A program made the translations under genes and the position numbers. The notes below the pieces were generated by a model, which was given only the letters and a program-made list of their open reading frames with translations, did no database searches and was not told where the DNA came from. From NCBI GenBank assembly GCA_964551975.1, contig CAZKFI010000105.1, forward strand, positions 1 to 5,622: 5,622 nt of DNA, read 5' to 3'. Positions 1-5,352 of this stretch are shown one piece after another; position 1 is the stretch's first letter; each line of letters opens with the position of its first letter. Origin of the DNA: REEB426 sp964551975 (GTDB lineage Bacteria; Actinomycetota; Actinomycetes; S36-B12).

Positions 1-530
1 CGAGCATGACCCACATCAAGACGACTGCCGGACTTGCATCCAGTCTTGAAGGAGCTGGAGTCGTGCTCTATACCCAGGGCGGTGCTACCAGCGCGGTGAT
101 CGGTGAATCACTTGCAGCGGCCAATAGCCAGGTCGTGTTCCATGTTCCCGTCACCGGGACGAAATCGGGTGTGCAGCACCTAGGAAGCGTGCTGGTCGTC
201 TACAACACGTCAAACAATCAGCAGGTGCAGTTGCAGAACCCTGTCATCAACCTCACCCAGGGTGTTGTCACTGCGACGGTGCCGCAGGCTGGTGGACAGT
301 CCATCCCCGTATTCACCATCAGCAATGCGGCTGCGCTCAAGCCAGTGGTCAAAACAGACCGCAAGGCGCGGATCCGTACAACCACGTATGCCGGAGCCCA
401 GCTTGTCATCGCTCCGGGGGTCGGAGCAGTCCTGAACTCCACCCTTGGCTTGCCGGCTGGCACGATTGCCGATGGGTCATCCTTCGCGACTGCAGAGGTC
501 ACGCTGAATTCCGTACTCCCGGCAAATTGA
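1..530 (+). CDS. Secreted HtaA-like beta-sandwich protein, C-terminal part (5' end outside window)
   Basis: The reading frame is open from the first bases and stops at TGA 528-530. The ATG at 6 has no ribosome binding site, and the residues after it are not a signal peptide but already look like a folded domain, so I treat the gene as truncated on the left. From the Met at 6, the pattern is a beta-rich segment, then FHVPVTGT (45-52), then a VQHLGSV stretch (56-62), an LQNPVINLTQGVVTATVP stretch (76-93), and a final LNSTLGLPAG (143-152) followed by a TAEVTL strand. This strand order, with 'H-x-G-[SG]' in the middle and a 'LN..LG' helix near the end, resembles HtaA-like domains of secreted actinobacterial proteins; some HtaA proteins bind haem. 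No haem ligand can be assigned here, so the function is unknown. There are no cysteines. The GC-rich hairpin just after the stop probably ends this transcript. Confidence 0.72.
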   Translation, partial: SMTHIKTTAGLASSLEGAGVVLYTQGGATSAVIGESLAAANSQVVFHVPVTGTKSGVQHLGSVLVVYNTSNNQQVQLQNPVINLTQGVVTATVPQAGGQSIPVFTISNAAALKPVVKTDRKARIRTTTYAGAQLVIAPGVGAVLNSTLGLPAGTIADGSSFATAEVTLNSVLPAN

Positions 531-537
531 TCACGTC

Positions 538-566
538 GGGGCTCGGCGCTCATCGCGCCGGGCCCC
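538..566 (+). terminator. 12-bp hairpin, probable terminator or attenuator
   Basis: Bases 538-549 pair with 555-566 over 12 bp (one G-T wobble, 543 with 561), closing a 5-base loop at 550-554. It begins 7 bases after the stop of the secreted protein and ends 11 bases before the ribosome binding site of the Rieske gene. No T tract follows, which is common for GC-rich actinobacterial terminators. It could separate two transcripts or attenuate read-through into the Rieske gene. Confidence 0.6.
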
Positions 567-577
567 GGCCATTCCTT

Positions 578-583
578 CGGAGG
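578..583 (+). promoter_or_regulatory. Ribosome binding site of the Rieske gene
   Basis: CGGAGG lies 5 bases before ATG 589. It fixes the start of the Rieske protein and lies just downstream of the 538-566 hairpin, so an mRNA beginning after the hairpin would have a very short leader. Confidence 0.75.
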
Positions 584-588
584 CTTTC

Positions 589-1002
589 ATGGAAGACATC
601 TCCCGGCGTGCGGTCCTAGCGGGCGCATGTGCTCTGTTTGCCCTGGGCAGCACAGCCCTGCCGGCTGCCGCCGCCAGCGGTCTGCGCAAACGCCCCGATG
701 GGCGCCTTGAGATCAAACTGAAGGAGATCCCAGAGTTGGGCGCGGTGGGTGGTGCGGTACGCGTGGGCACGGTCAAGGGTGTCCCCGTGGCGGTAGCACG
801 CACCGGACAGTCGACGTACAAGGCTTTCAGTTTGCGATGCCCGCATCAGGGAGTCCCCGTTGTGCGCAGTGCACAGGGGTGGGAGTGTCCTGCTCACGGT
901 TCGCAATTCGAATCCGATGGTGACCTCGTACTGGGACCTGCGACTCGCGGACTTAGTTCGGTACCGATAACCATGCAGCGAGGCACCCTGATCGTCGGCT
1001 GA
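589..1002 (+). CDS. Exported single-domain Rieske [2Fe-2S] protein
   Basis: This 137-residue protein starts at ATG 589 behind a good ribosome binding site. Residues 1-29 form an export signal: S-R-R-A-V-L (5-10), a hydrophobic Ala/Leu stretch, then an Ala-rich cleavage region. The twin arginine suggests Tat export, which is usual for proteins that fold around a cofactor in the cytoplasm. The Rieske cluster motifs are C84-P-H86 and C100-P-A-H103-G-S, so C84/C100 and H86/H103 should bind the [2Fe-2S] cluster. The spacing between motifs (13 residues from H86 to C100) is a little short. Cytochrome bc1-type Rieske proteins have two extra cysteines in these loops; here V89 and A102 occupy those places, so the stabilising disulfide is absent, as in dioxygenase-type ferredoxins. 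Role: periplasmic or cell-surface electron transfer; the partner is not visible. The next gene is a helicase about 136 bases away, so no operon partner is apparent. Confidence 0.88.
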   Translation: MEDISRRAVLAGACALFALGSTALPAAAASGLRKRPDGRLEIKLKEIPELGAVGGAVRVGTVKGVPVAVARTGQSTYKAFSLRCPHQGVPVVRSAQGWECPAHGSQFESDGDLVLGPATRGLSSVPITMQRGTLIVG

Positions 1003-1026
1003 CCTCAGTTGACCGCAGCAGGCATG

Positions 1027-1062
1027 TTGGATTTCGCTTTTGGGTAGTGCGGGGCGTACCAT
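1027..1062 (+). promoter_or_regulatory. Weak candidate promoter of the helicase gene
   Basis: TACCAT at 1057-1062 fits the actinobacterial -10 form TAnnnT. The best -35 partner is poor: TTCGCT at 1033-1038 with an 18-base gap, while TTGGAT at 1027 is too far away. If it is used, the transcript would start near 1069 and carry a leader of about 70 bases that includes the 1111-1137 hairpin. This is a motif guess only. Confidence 0.25.
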
Positions 1063-1110
1063 AGAGGAACTTGTCTGGGTTGCCCCGCTTTACGGACCAT
1101 CTGTTGAGTG

Positions 1111-1137
1111 CAATCGAGGCGTCGATTCCCTCGATTG
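1111..1137 (+). promoter_or_regulatory. Hairpin against the start codon of the helicase gene
   Basis: CAATCGAGG (1111-1119) pairs perfectly with CCTCGATTG (1129-1137), 9 bp with a 9-base loop, and the 3' arm ends one base before ATG 1139. The only Shine-Dalgarno-like bases upstream, GAGG at 1116-1119, are inside the 5' arm. The loop holds a second copy of TCGATT (1122-1127), which can instead pair with AATCGA (1112-1117) around a GGCG loop, so two exclusive foldings exist. A structure here could control translation of the helicase. Confidence 0.5.
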
Positions 1138-1138
1138 G

Positions 1139-2536
1139 ATGATGATGACTGAACGTGTTTCGGGCACCGCTGTGCCCACCTTCGTTGAACTTGGTGTAGA
1201 TCCGAGCCTGGCGAAAGCCCTGGCGGCCGCCGGCATCACCCAGCCGTTCCCGATCCAGCAGGCGACCCTGCCGGACGGCATCGCCGGTCGCGATCTCCTC
1301 GCGCGCGCCCGCACTGGCTCGGGCAAGACCCTGGCCTATGGCTTGGCAGTGGTGAGCAGGCTTCGTGGGCGCCCGACGATCCCCGGAAGCCCGCAGGCCC
1401 TGGTGCTCGTTCCCACGCGCGAGTTGGCTATGCAGGTCACCGACGATCTCACCGGACCGGCAGATGCCTGTGGCATCAGGGTTCGCCTGATCGCCGGGGG
1501 CATGCCGTACACCAGCCAGATCCGTGCAATTGAGCGCGGTGTGCACTTGATCGTTGCGACCCCGGGTCGTCTGGTGGATCTCGTGCAGCGCGGTTCAGTT
1601 CGACTGGACCAGGTGAGCATCACCGTGCTGGATGAGGCCGACCAGATGGCGGACATGGGATTCATGCCGGTGGTGCGTGACATCTTGAATCAGACCAAAC
1701 CTGGCGGGCAACGTTTGCTCTTCAGTGCCACCTTGGATGGCGACGTCGACACCTTGATTCGCGACTACCTGAGCAAGCCGGCTCGCCACGAGGTGGATGC
1801 CCCCGGTGCGAATGTGCCAACCATGGCGCATCACGTGCTCGTCGTGCATCCCGCCGACCGTCATGCCGTCACCGAACAGATCGGCGCTCGGTCGGGTCGC
1901 ACCATCTTCTTTGTCCGCACTCAGGCAGGAGCGGACCGTTTGGCTGAGCGCCTCGTCGCCCGGGGTGTGCCGGCCGGTGCGCTGCACGGCGGGAAGAGCC
2001 AGGCAGTGCGCACCCGAACATTGCAGGCATTCCGAGATGGCCTCACCCCGGCTCTGGTGGCCACCGATGTGGCAGCCCGCGGCATCCATGTCGACGGCAT
2101 CTCGCTGGTGGTGCACGTTGATGCACCGGAAGACCCCAAGGACTATCTGCATCGTGCCGGTCGCACTGCGCGCGCAGGCGAATCCGGGACAGTGGTCACC
2201 CTGGTCTCGCCGAAGCAGGAGCGCCAGGTGGCCCGACTCACTTCACGTGCTGGTGTGCAACCGCGGGTGCAGCGCATCCGTCCCATGGATGACAACCTCG
2301 TTGCCATCACCGGCGCCCGTGAACCTTCCGGTATTGCCTGGATCGCACCACCGGTTGTCGCCGAGCGGAAGTCTGGTGGGCCGCGTCGATCCACAGGCTC
2401 GCGCGGACGACCCGGGGAGCGACGTAGTGGTGATCGGCGCAACGGGGGTCCGCGCTCTGCGGAACGTCGCGGTGGCGAGGGTCGAGCCCAATCCGGTCCG
2501 CGTCGCGGGCGTAGTCCGAGGCGAGCCAGCGCCTAG
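1139..2536 (+). CDS. DEAD-box ATP-dependent RNA helicase (RhlE/DeaD-like)
   Basis: The 465-residue protein (from ATG 1139; ATGs at 1142 and 1145 follow at once) contains the full DEAD-box set in order: an aromatic plus Q motif (F15; GITQPFPIQ 32-40), motif I ARTGSGKT (57-64), Ia PTRELA (92-97), a GG (120-121), Ib TPGR (141-144), II DEAD (165-168), III SAT (196-198), IV FFVRT (257-261), V TDVAARG (309-315) and VI HRAGRTAR (338-345). It should unwind short RNA duplexes with ATP, in ribosome assembly or mRNA turnover. Residues from about 408 to 465 form a disordered tail of Arg, Gly and Ser, a typical RNA-binding extension. The frame stays open upstream to a TTG at 1040, but that start has no ribosome binding site and the extra 33 residues are unlike any helicase N-terminus. 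None of the starts has a strong ribosome binding site. The family subtype is uncertain; the function is not. Confidence 0.93.
   Translation: MMMTERVSGTAVPTFVELGVDPSLAKALAAAGITQPFPIQQATLPDGIAGRDLLARARTGSGKTLAYGLAVVSRLRGRPTIPGSPQALVLVPTRELAMQVTDDLTGPADACGIRVRLIAGGMPYTSQIRAIERGVHLIVATPGRLVDLVQRGSVRLDQVSITVLDEADQMADMGFMPVVRDILNQTKPGGQRLLFSATLDGDVDTLIRDYLSKPARHEVDAPGANVPTMAHHVLVVHPADRHAVTEQIGARSGRTIFFVRTQAGADRLAERLVARGVPAGALHGGKSQAVRTRTLQAFRDGLTPALVATDVAARGIHVDGISLVVHVDAPEDPKDYLHRAGRTARAGESGTVVTLVSPKQERQVARLTSRAGVQPRVQRIRPMDDNLVAITGAREPSGIAWIAPPVVAERKSGGPRRSTGSRGRPGERRSGDRRNGGPRSAERRGGEGRAQSGPRRGRSPRRASA
2533..2536. other. CTAG palindrome providing both convergent stop codons
   Basis: On the plus strand TAG 2534-2536 ends the helicase. 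On the minus strand TAG 2535-2533 ends the hydrolase. The genes therefore overlap by 4 bases with no intergenic space and no hairpin between them, so the two mRNAs probably overlap at their 3' ends. Confidence 0.9.
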
Positions 2537-3360
2537 GTGCGCAGCTCCGCGAACAGGGAGCGCACTGCGCGCAAAATGATGCCGGGCTGATCGCGCTGGA
2601 TGACGTGGCCAGACCGTTTGGCCACCCAGTGCCTACCGTTGGTGGAGAGGTCAGCCATCGCACGTTGTTGTTGACGCCAACGTCGATCCGCCCAGGTCGA
2701 ACCGTTCCCGGGCGAACCAGCTTCGATGACGATGAGCGGTCGATCACCGAGCGTGAAGCCGCGTGATGTGAGATCTTCCGTCGCTGCAAGATCTATGCGC
2801 GTACCTGCCTCGTTCCATGGACTGCCATAGGAAGGCAAGAAGTCGCGATAGATGGACGGCCAGACCGAGTCCAGCAGAAGCACGGCGCGCACTGCCGACG
2901 GATTCTGAGCAGCAAGTGCTCGCACGATCAGACCGCCATAGGAGTGGCCAATCACCAGGTAGGGACCTGGTTCCCCCACAGCCTGTAGGGCGGCCTGTAG
3001 TTCCGCAGCATGTTCGGCGGCGTCGGTGTTCTTAGATCCACGTCGATCCGGGCTGGCGCCTAGGCCGGGGCGGTCCACGATGCAGGTGCGCCCCACTCGG
3101 GCGAGACGGCGCTCCACCTTGGACCACATCGTGTGATCGGCTCGCAGCCCCGACACCAGCACGATTGTCGGCTCACCTGGTTGGTTCAGCTGACCGGAGC
3201 ACCGCACCCACTGACCCTGACCTGCGGCCTGCACGACCCTGCCGCCGCTCGGCTCGGCCCAGGTGGGAGAGGTCAATGGTGCCTGTAATCCAATCGTTAC
3301 TAACACCACGGTTACGACTCGGCGAACAGCTCCGCGTCTCACGGCACGACGGTACGTCAT
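2533..3360 (-). CDS. Exported alpha/beta-fold hydrolase
   Basis: This 275-residue protein starts at ATG 3360-3358. Residues 1-35 are a signal peptide: an Arg-rich start, a hydrophobic core (about 15-25), and a likely cut after TWA (33-35). The mature part is an alpha/beta hydrolase: LVSGLRADHTMW (68-79, where the oxyanion loop normally lies), VDRPGLGAS (95-103), the nucleophile elbow GHSYGG (138-143) with S140, and a late H252 in RSGHVIQRDQP, the expected catalytic His. The acid is not certain; D164 (LLLDS) or E213 (VIEAG) are candidates. C54 and C93 could form a disulfide after export. The fold covers esterases, lipases and related enzymes, and the substrate cannot be read from the sequence. 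The gene converges on the helicase and overlaps it by four bases at the stops. It diverges from the lipoprotein gene 63 bases away. No good ribosome binding site precedes the ATG. Confidence 0.88.
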   Translation of the reverse strand: MTYRRAVRRGAVRRVVTVVLVTIGLQAPLTSPTWAEPSGGRVVQAAGQGQWVRCSGQLNQPGEPTIVLVSGLRADHTMWSKVERRLARVGRTCIVDRPGLGASPDRRGSKNTDAAEHAAELQAALQAVGEPGPYLVIGHSYGGLIVRALAAQNPSAVRAVLLLDSVWPSIYRDFLPSYGSPWNEAGTRIDLAATEDLTSRGFTLGDRPLIVIEAGSPGNGSTWADRRWRQQQRAMADLSTNGRHWVAKRSGHVIQRDQPGIILRAVRSLFAELRT

Positions 3361-3408
3361 AAGGGATGCTTGGAACCTGCGTGGCGAATGGAACGTCCAA
3401 CCGTCACC

Positions 3409-3418
3409 GAGGAAAGGA
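3409..3418 (+). promoter_or_regulatory. Ribosome binding site that fixes the lipoprotein start
   Basis: A purine run GAGGAAAGGA ends 5 bases before ATG 3424. It supports that ATG over the in-frame TTG at 3370, which has no such site and would bury the signal peptide. Confidence 0.8.
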
Positions 3419-3423
3419 AATCC

Positions 3424-3822
3424 ATGAAGTTCTCAGTTCGCACTGTTGCAATCGCTGCATCGGCCCTGACCGCCGTCGCCCTGATCAGTGGGTGCTCGAG
3501 CACCTCCAGTTCCGACGCGGCCTCCCCGGCGGCAAGCGAGGTTGGTGGCCAGGTGCTTCCCCCAGTGATCGTTGAGGAAGGTCAAACCGAGGCCACGGCC
3601 AAGGTTGGCGACTTCATCGTGTTCAACACCCCGGCCGACCAGTTGGCTGGCACCACCATCTCGACAGATCAGCCGGACCTGCTGGAGTTGTCGCAGGCCA
3701 AGCAGGAGGGTGACGCCCTGTTGAACCCGGGCGCACAGGCGCTTGCGGCCGGCACCGCCGTGGTCACGGTCACCAGTCCTGACAACAGCACGCGCGCCGT
3801 CACCATCACGATCACGGAGTAG
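3424..3822 (+). CDS. Small secreted lipoprotein with a beta-rich (Ig-like) domain
   Basis: The 132-residue protein begins MKFSVRTVAI, has a hydrophobic stretch to residue 20 and a lipobox I-S-G-C with the lipidated cysteine at C24, so it should be anchored on the outer face of the membrane. A Ser/Ala/Pro-rich linker (25-45) leads to one compact domain. EATAKVGDFIVFNTP (56-70) and GTAVVTVTSPDNSTRAVTITIT (110-131) are alternating hydrophobic strands, as in bacterial Ig-like or chagasin-like folds. I do not recognise a specific family, and no catalytic residues stand out. The lipid-anchor cysteine is the only cysteine. The gene ends in tandem stops (TAG then TAA) and is followed by a strong terminator, so it looks like a single-gene unit. 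Its promoter must lie in the 63-base gap or inside the start of the divergent hydrolase; I could not find a convincing one. Confidence 0.85.
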   Translation: MKFSVRTVAIAASALTAVALISGCSSTSSSDAASPAASEVGGQVLPPVIVEEGQTEATAKVGDFIVFNTPADQLAGTTISTDQPDLLELSQAKQEGDALLNPGAQALAAGTAVVTVTSPDNSTRAVTITITE

Positions 3823-3845
3823 TAACGGCAGGACGATGGTTCATG

Positions 3846-3883
3846 GCAGTGCGGGATTCAAGGGAACTTGGGTCCCGCACTGC
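3846..3883 (+). terminator. 17-bp hairpin with a GGAA loop, terminator
   Basis: Bases 3846-3862 pair with 3867-3883 over 17 bp, with two T-G wobbles in the upper stem (3857-3858 with 3871-3872). They close the four-base loop GGAA, a GNRA tetraloop. It starts 23 bases after the lipoprotein stop. Only TTCGCCC follows, with no T tract. The near-perfect stem is strong evidence of an intrinsic terminator, and it separates the lipoprotein from the small gene beyond it. Confidence 0.8.
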
Positions 3884-3891
3884 TTCGCCCG

Positions 3892-3919
3892 TACATAATA
3901 GGTTCACCCACTGTTGGGT
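3892..3919 (+). promoter_or_regulatory. Candidate -10 box and leader hairpin of the 46-codon gene
   Basis: CATAAT at 3894-3899 matches TATAAT at five of six bases and lies 8 bases past the terminator. The nearest -35-like TTGGGT (3868-3873) leaves a long 20-base gap and overlaps the terminator arm, so the -35 is weak. A small hairpin, ACCCA (3906-3910) with TGGGT (3915-3919), sits about where the transcript would begin. Confidence 0.4.
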
Positions 3920-3925
3920 CTGACT

Positions 3926-3932
3926 AAAGGAG
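3926..3932 (+). promoter_or_regulatory. Strong ribosome binding site of the 46-codon gene
   Basis: AAAGGAG lies 4 bases before ATG 3937. It is among the best ribosome binding sites in this window and is the main reason to call the short frame a gene. Confidence 0.65.
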
Positions 3933-3936
3933 CGCT

Positions 3937-4077
3937 ATGCCGAGTGGAATCACAGCACCTGTTCCGGCCGTATCGATTAACCGTCTGACCCTGTCCACTG
4001 AGTGCGTCCGAGGTACTCAAGGCGCAACTGGTACATACGCTCTTTATGGGATGTGCTTTGCGGACGATGCCGAGTAG
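3937..4077 (+). CDS. Unrecognised 46-residue small protein
   Basis: ATG 3937 to TAG 4075-4077 encodes 46 residues, starting MPSGITAPVP and ending GMCFADDAE. There is no signal peptide or membrane segment. It has two cysteines (C23, C40), a hydrophobic/aromatic patch TYALYGMCF (33-41) and an acidic end ADDAE (42-46). In favour of a real gene: the ribosome binding site with ideal spacing, a -10-like box, a terminator before it and a hairpin 18 bases after its stop. Against it: about half of its codons end in G or C, which looks lower than in the large genes, so codon use does not help, and I know no matching family. It could be a small regulatory protein, a peptide precursor whose C-terminal part is modified, or a leader peptide for a structured RNA. 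I infer no function. Confidence 0.55.
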   Translation: MPSGITAPVPAVSINRLTLSTECVRGTQGATGTYALYGMCFADDAE

Positions 4078-4095
4078 GTAATCCAGTCTTGACGC

Positions 4096-4127
4096 TCGGG
4101 GTGTGTGCCTGCGGGTACGCACCCCGA
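4096..4127 (+). terminator. 14-bp hairpin after the 46-codon gene
   Basis: Bases 4096-4109 pair with 4114-4127 over 14 bp (two G-T wobbles), with a TGCG loop. ATTGATTACC follows, with no long T tract. GGTAATC (4078-4084), directly after the stop codon, is also the exact reverse complement of GATTACC (4130-4136) and could clamp the base of the structure. It most likely ends the small transcript. Confidence 0.65.
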
Positions 4128-4169
4128 TTGATTACCGCCTGGTGTTGATTACCGCCTGATGCTGATGGA
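4128..4169. repeat. Short tandem repeat, 17-base period
   Basis: TTGATTACCGCCTG occurs exactly twice, at 4128-4141 and 4145-4158, a period of 17. A degraded third unit follows: 4153-4169 matches the unit at 4136-4152 in 12 of 17 positions. There is too little for a CRISPR or iteron array, but it is clear local duplication in otherwise unremarkable DNA. Confidence 0.6.
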
Positions 4170-4294
4170 AATCCTGCATAAGTGGACGTCATCTACGCCC
4201 AGTTACTTACACTGAGCGTGTTCAAAAAGCATGCTGCCTTGAGCAGAACCGTGGGCAGCAACGTCACTGGGTAAGGGCTGGGGAGCATCACCTC
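4170..4294 (+). promoter_or_regulatory. Leader and probable promoter region of the large secreted protein gene
   Basis: No gene is seen here. TACACT at 4208-4213 is a TAnnnT -10 candidate with no clear -35. Downstream, TGCTGCC (4232-4238) can pair with GGCAGCA (4254-4260), a 7-bp stem with a 15-base loop. The flanking CCCAGT (4198-4203) and ACTGGG (4266-4271) are complementary too. GGGAG at 4281-4285 lies 9 bases before ATG 4295 and is an acceptable ribosome binding site. Confidence 0.3.
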
Positions 4295-5350
4295 ATGAAA
4301 CTGCCTGTTTCGATCATCGCCGCTGCAAGCATCGCTGTCGCCGGAATCGCCTGGACTACTCCAGCTCAAGCCGCAACCAGCAACGTGGGGGGATGGACTC
4401 CAGGCACCGTGACCTGCGCCAACGGCAATGTGAGCGTGTTCCCTGTTGTTGTGGGCAATGGTGCCGATGTCGTGCGCTACGGCTCCTACACCGTTCCGAC
4501 CGCGATTACCAGCGCTGTGCAGATCGGCTCGTCGTTGAGCGACATCAACTGCACCGGTGCCACCGGCGGGGCAACCTATACAAAGAACTTCCAAGTCAAC
4601 CCGGGTCAGGTCACGGTGATGTGGGTGGGGCTCGGCACCACAAATCGCACAGGCACGGCAAGTCACAACATCGGTTTCGGTGGACTCTATACGGTCTTCA
4701 ATGAGGTGAACGGGCAGGCGATCCAGAAGGGCGCTTCCTGGTACGACCTAGGGCTCACGCTCAACAACGCGAACGCTTTCAATGGTGGTGAGGGTTTCAA
4801 CAATCTCACCGCCACCTACCAGGGCACCGGTGGCACCGACATCGCCACGAACAATCAGGAGGGTTTTGTTCTCACGAACTGCGTCGTCACCAACGACGGC
4901 AGCATTCTTCCGGGCTCAAGTGTCCTGACTCCATACAACTCTGGACAATGGACCTCAGGTCCGGTCTATACGGCGAACCAGCCGCTCTGCGCCGCCTGGG
5001 CCCCCAATGGCACGTTCGTGCCTTACACGCAAGGCACCAGCTCGCAATTCACCACGCAAGCTGCCCAGCAGTATTCGGGTGGTAGCTATTCCGTCATGAC
5101 CGTGACCGGCAAGCCGGTCACCGTAGCCCCCACGCTGTATGCCCTCGCTGGCAGCGGAACGGCGGTAATCACGAGCGCCTACTACACCAACAACATGGGT
5201 GGTTCGCCAACCTTGCCCATTAACCAGGCAAGTAGCGGTGCTTGGGTCGGTCAGGACCCGCAGACCCTCCAATGGTTCGTGGCCAACCTGCCCCTGGGCT
5301 CCATGAACGTCTACCTCAACGGGCAACTCGTCGCCAGCTATCCGCCGTAG
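4295..5350 (+). CDS. Secreted 351-residue protein of unknown function
   Basis: The start at ATG 4295 is supported by GGGAG upstream and by a textbook Sec signal peptide: MKLPVSIIAA..., a hydrophobic core to about residue 18, and a likely cut after A-Q-A (24-26). The mature protein is rich in Gly, Asn, Thr and Ser, with many short alternating strands (for example VTVMWVGLG 106-114), as in extracellular beta-rich proteins. It has four cysteines (C41, C86, C196, C232), enough for two disulfides. There is no lipobox, no LPxTG sorting signal and no C-terminal membrane anchor, so it is probably released or held non-covalently. The final segment (GQDPQTLQWFVANLPLGSMNVYLNGQLVASYPP, about 319-351) reads like a closing beta unit. 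I recognise no enzyme motif or named domain. It could be an adhesin or surface structural protein, but this is only composition-based. It is transcribed alone, with hairpins on both sides. Confidence 0.82.
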   Translation: MKLPVSIIAAASIAVAGIAWTTPAQAATSNVGGWTPGTVTCANGNVSVFPVVVGNGADVVRYGSYTVPTAITSAVQIGSSLSDINCTGATGGATYTKNFQVNPGQVTVMWVGLGTTNRTGTASHNIGFGGLYTVFNEVNGQAIQKGASWYDLGLTLNNANAFNGGEGFNNLTATYQGTGGTDIATNNQEGFVLTNCVVTNDGSILPGSSVLTPYNSGQWTSGPVYTANQPLCAAWAPNGTFVPYTQGTSSQFTTQAAQQYSGGSYSVMTVTGKPVTVAPTLYALAGSGTAVITSAYYTNNMGGSPTLPINQASSGAWVGQDPQTLQWFVANLPLGSMNVYLNGQLVASYPP

Positions 5351-5352
5351 GC

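Noticed and set aside
1040..1138. Extension of the helicase frame upstream to TTG 1040
   Set aside because: No ribosome binding site precedes TTG 1040, the 33 extra residues do not look like a helicase N-terminus, and the segment holds the hairpin and promoter-like signals. ATG 1139 starts a normal-length N-terminus.
1595..2579. Long open frames on both strands inside the helicase (for example 1797-2579 plus and 1595-2152 minus)
   Set aside because: They overlap a gene with full DEAD-box motifs, have Arg/Pro/Ser-rich unnatural compositions and are expected by chance in GC-rich DNA.
3370..3423. Earlier TTG start for the lipoprotein
   Set aside because: It would put 18 extra residues before a standard lipoprotein signal peptide and has no ribosome binding site, while ATG 3424 has a strong one.
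3301..3423. Divergent promoters between the hydrolase and the lipoprotein
   Set aside because: CATAAG at 3358-3363 is the best -10-like string but has no matching -35, so I do not call it.
4048..4077. Mycofactocin-precursor-like end of the small protein (G-M-C near the C-terminus)
   Set aside because: The mycofactocin precursor ends in a different core (GMC followed by a terminal V-Y), and no radical SAM or partner gene is in the window. Three shared residues are not evidence.
4128..4169. CRISPR array or plasmid iterons
   Set aside because: Only two exact 14-base units with 3-base gaps are present; there are no spacers, and no replication gene is nearby.
4193..4666. Minus-strand frame over the start of the secreted protein gene
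   Set aside because: It is antisense to a clear signal peptide and has His/Gly-rich shadow composition with no start signals.
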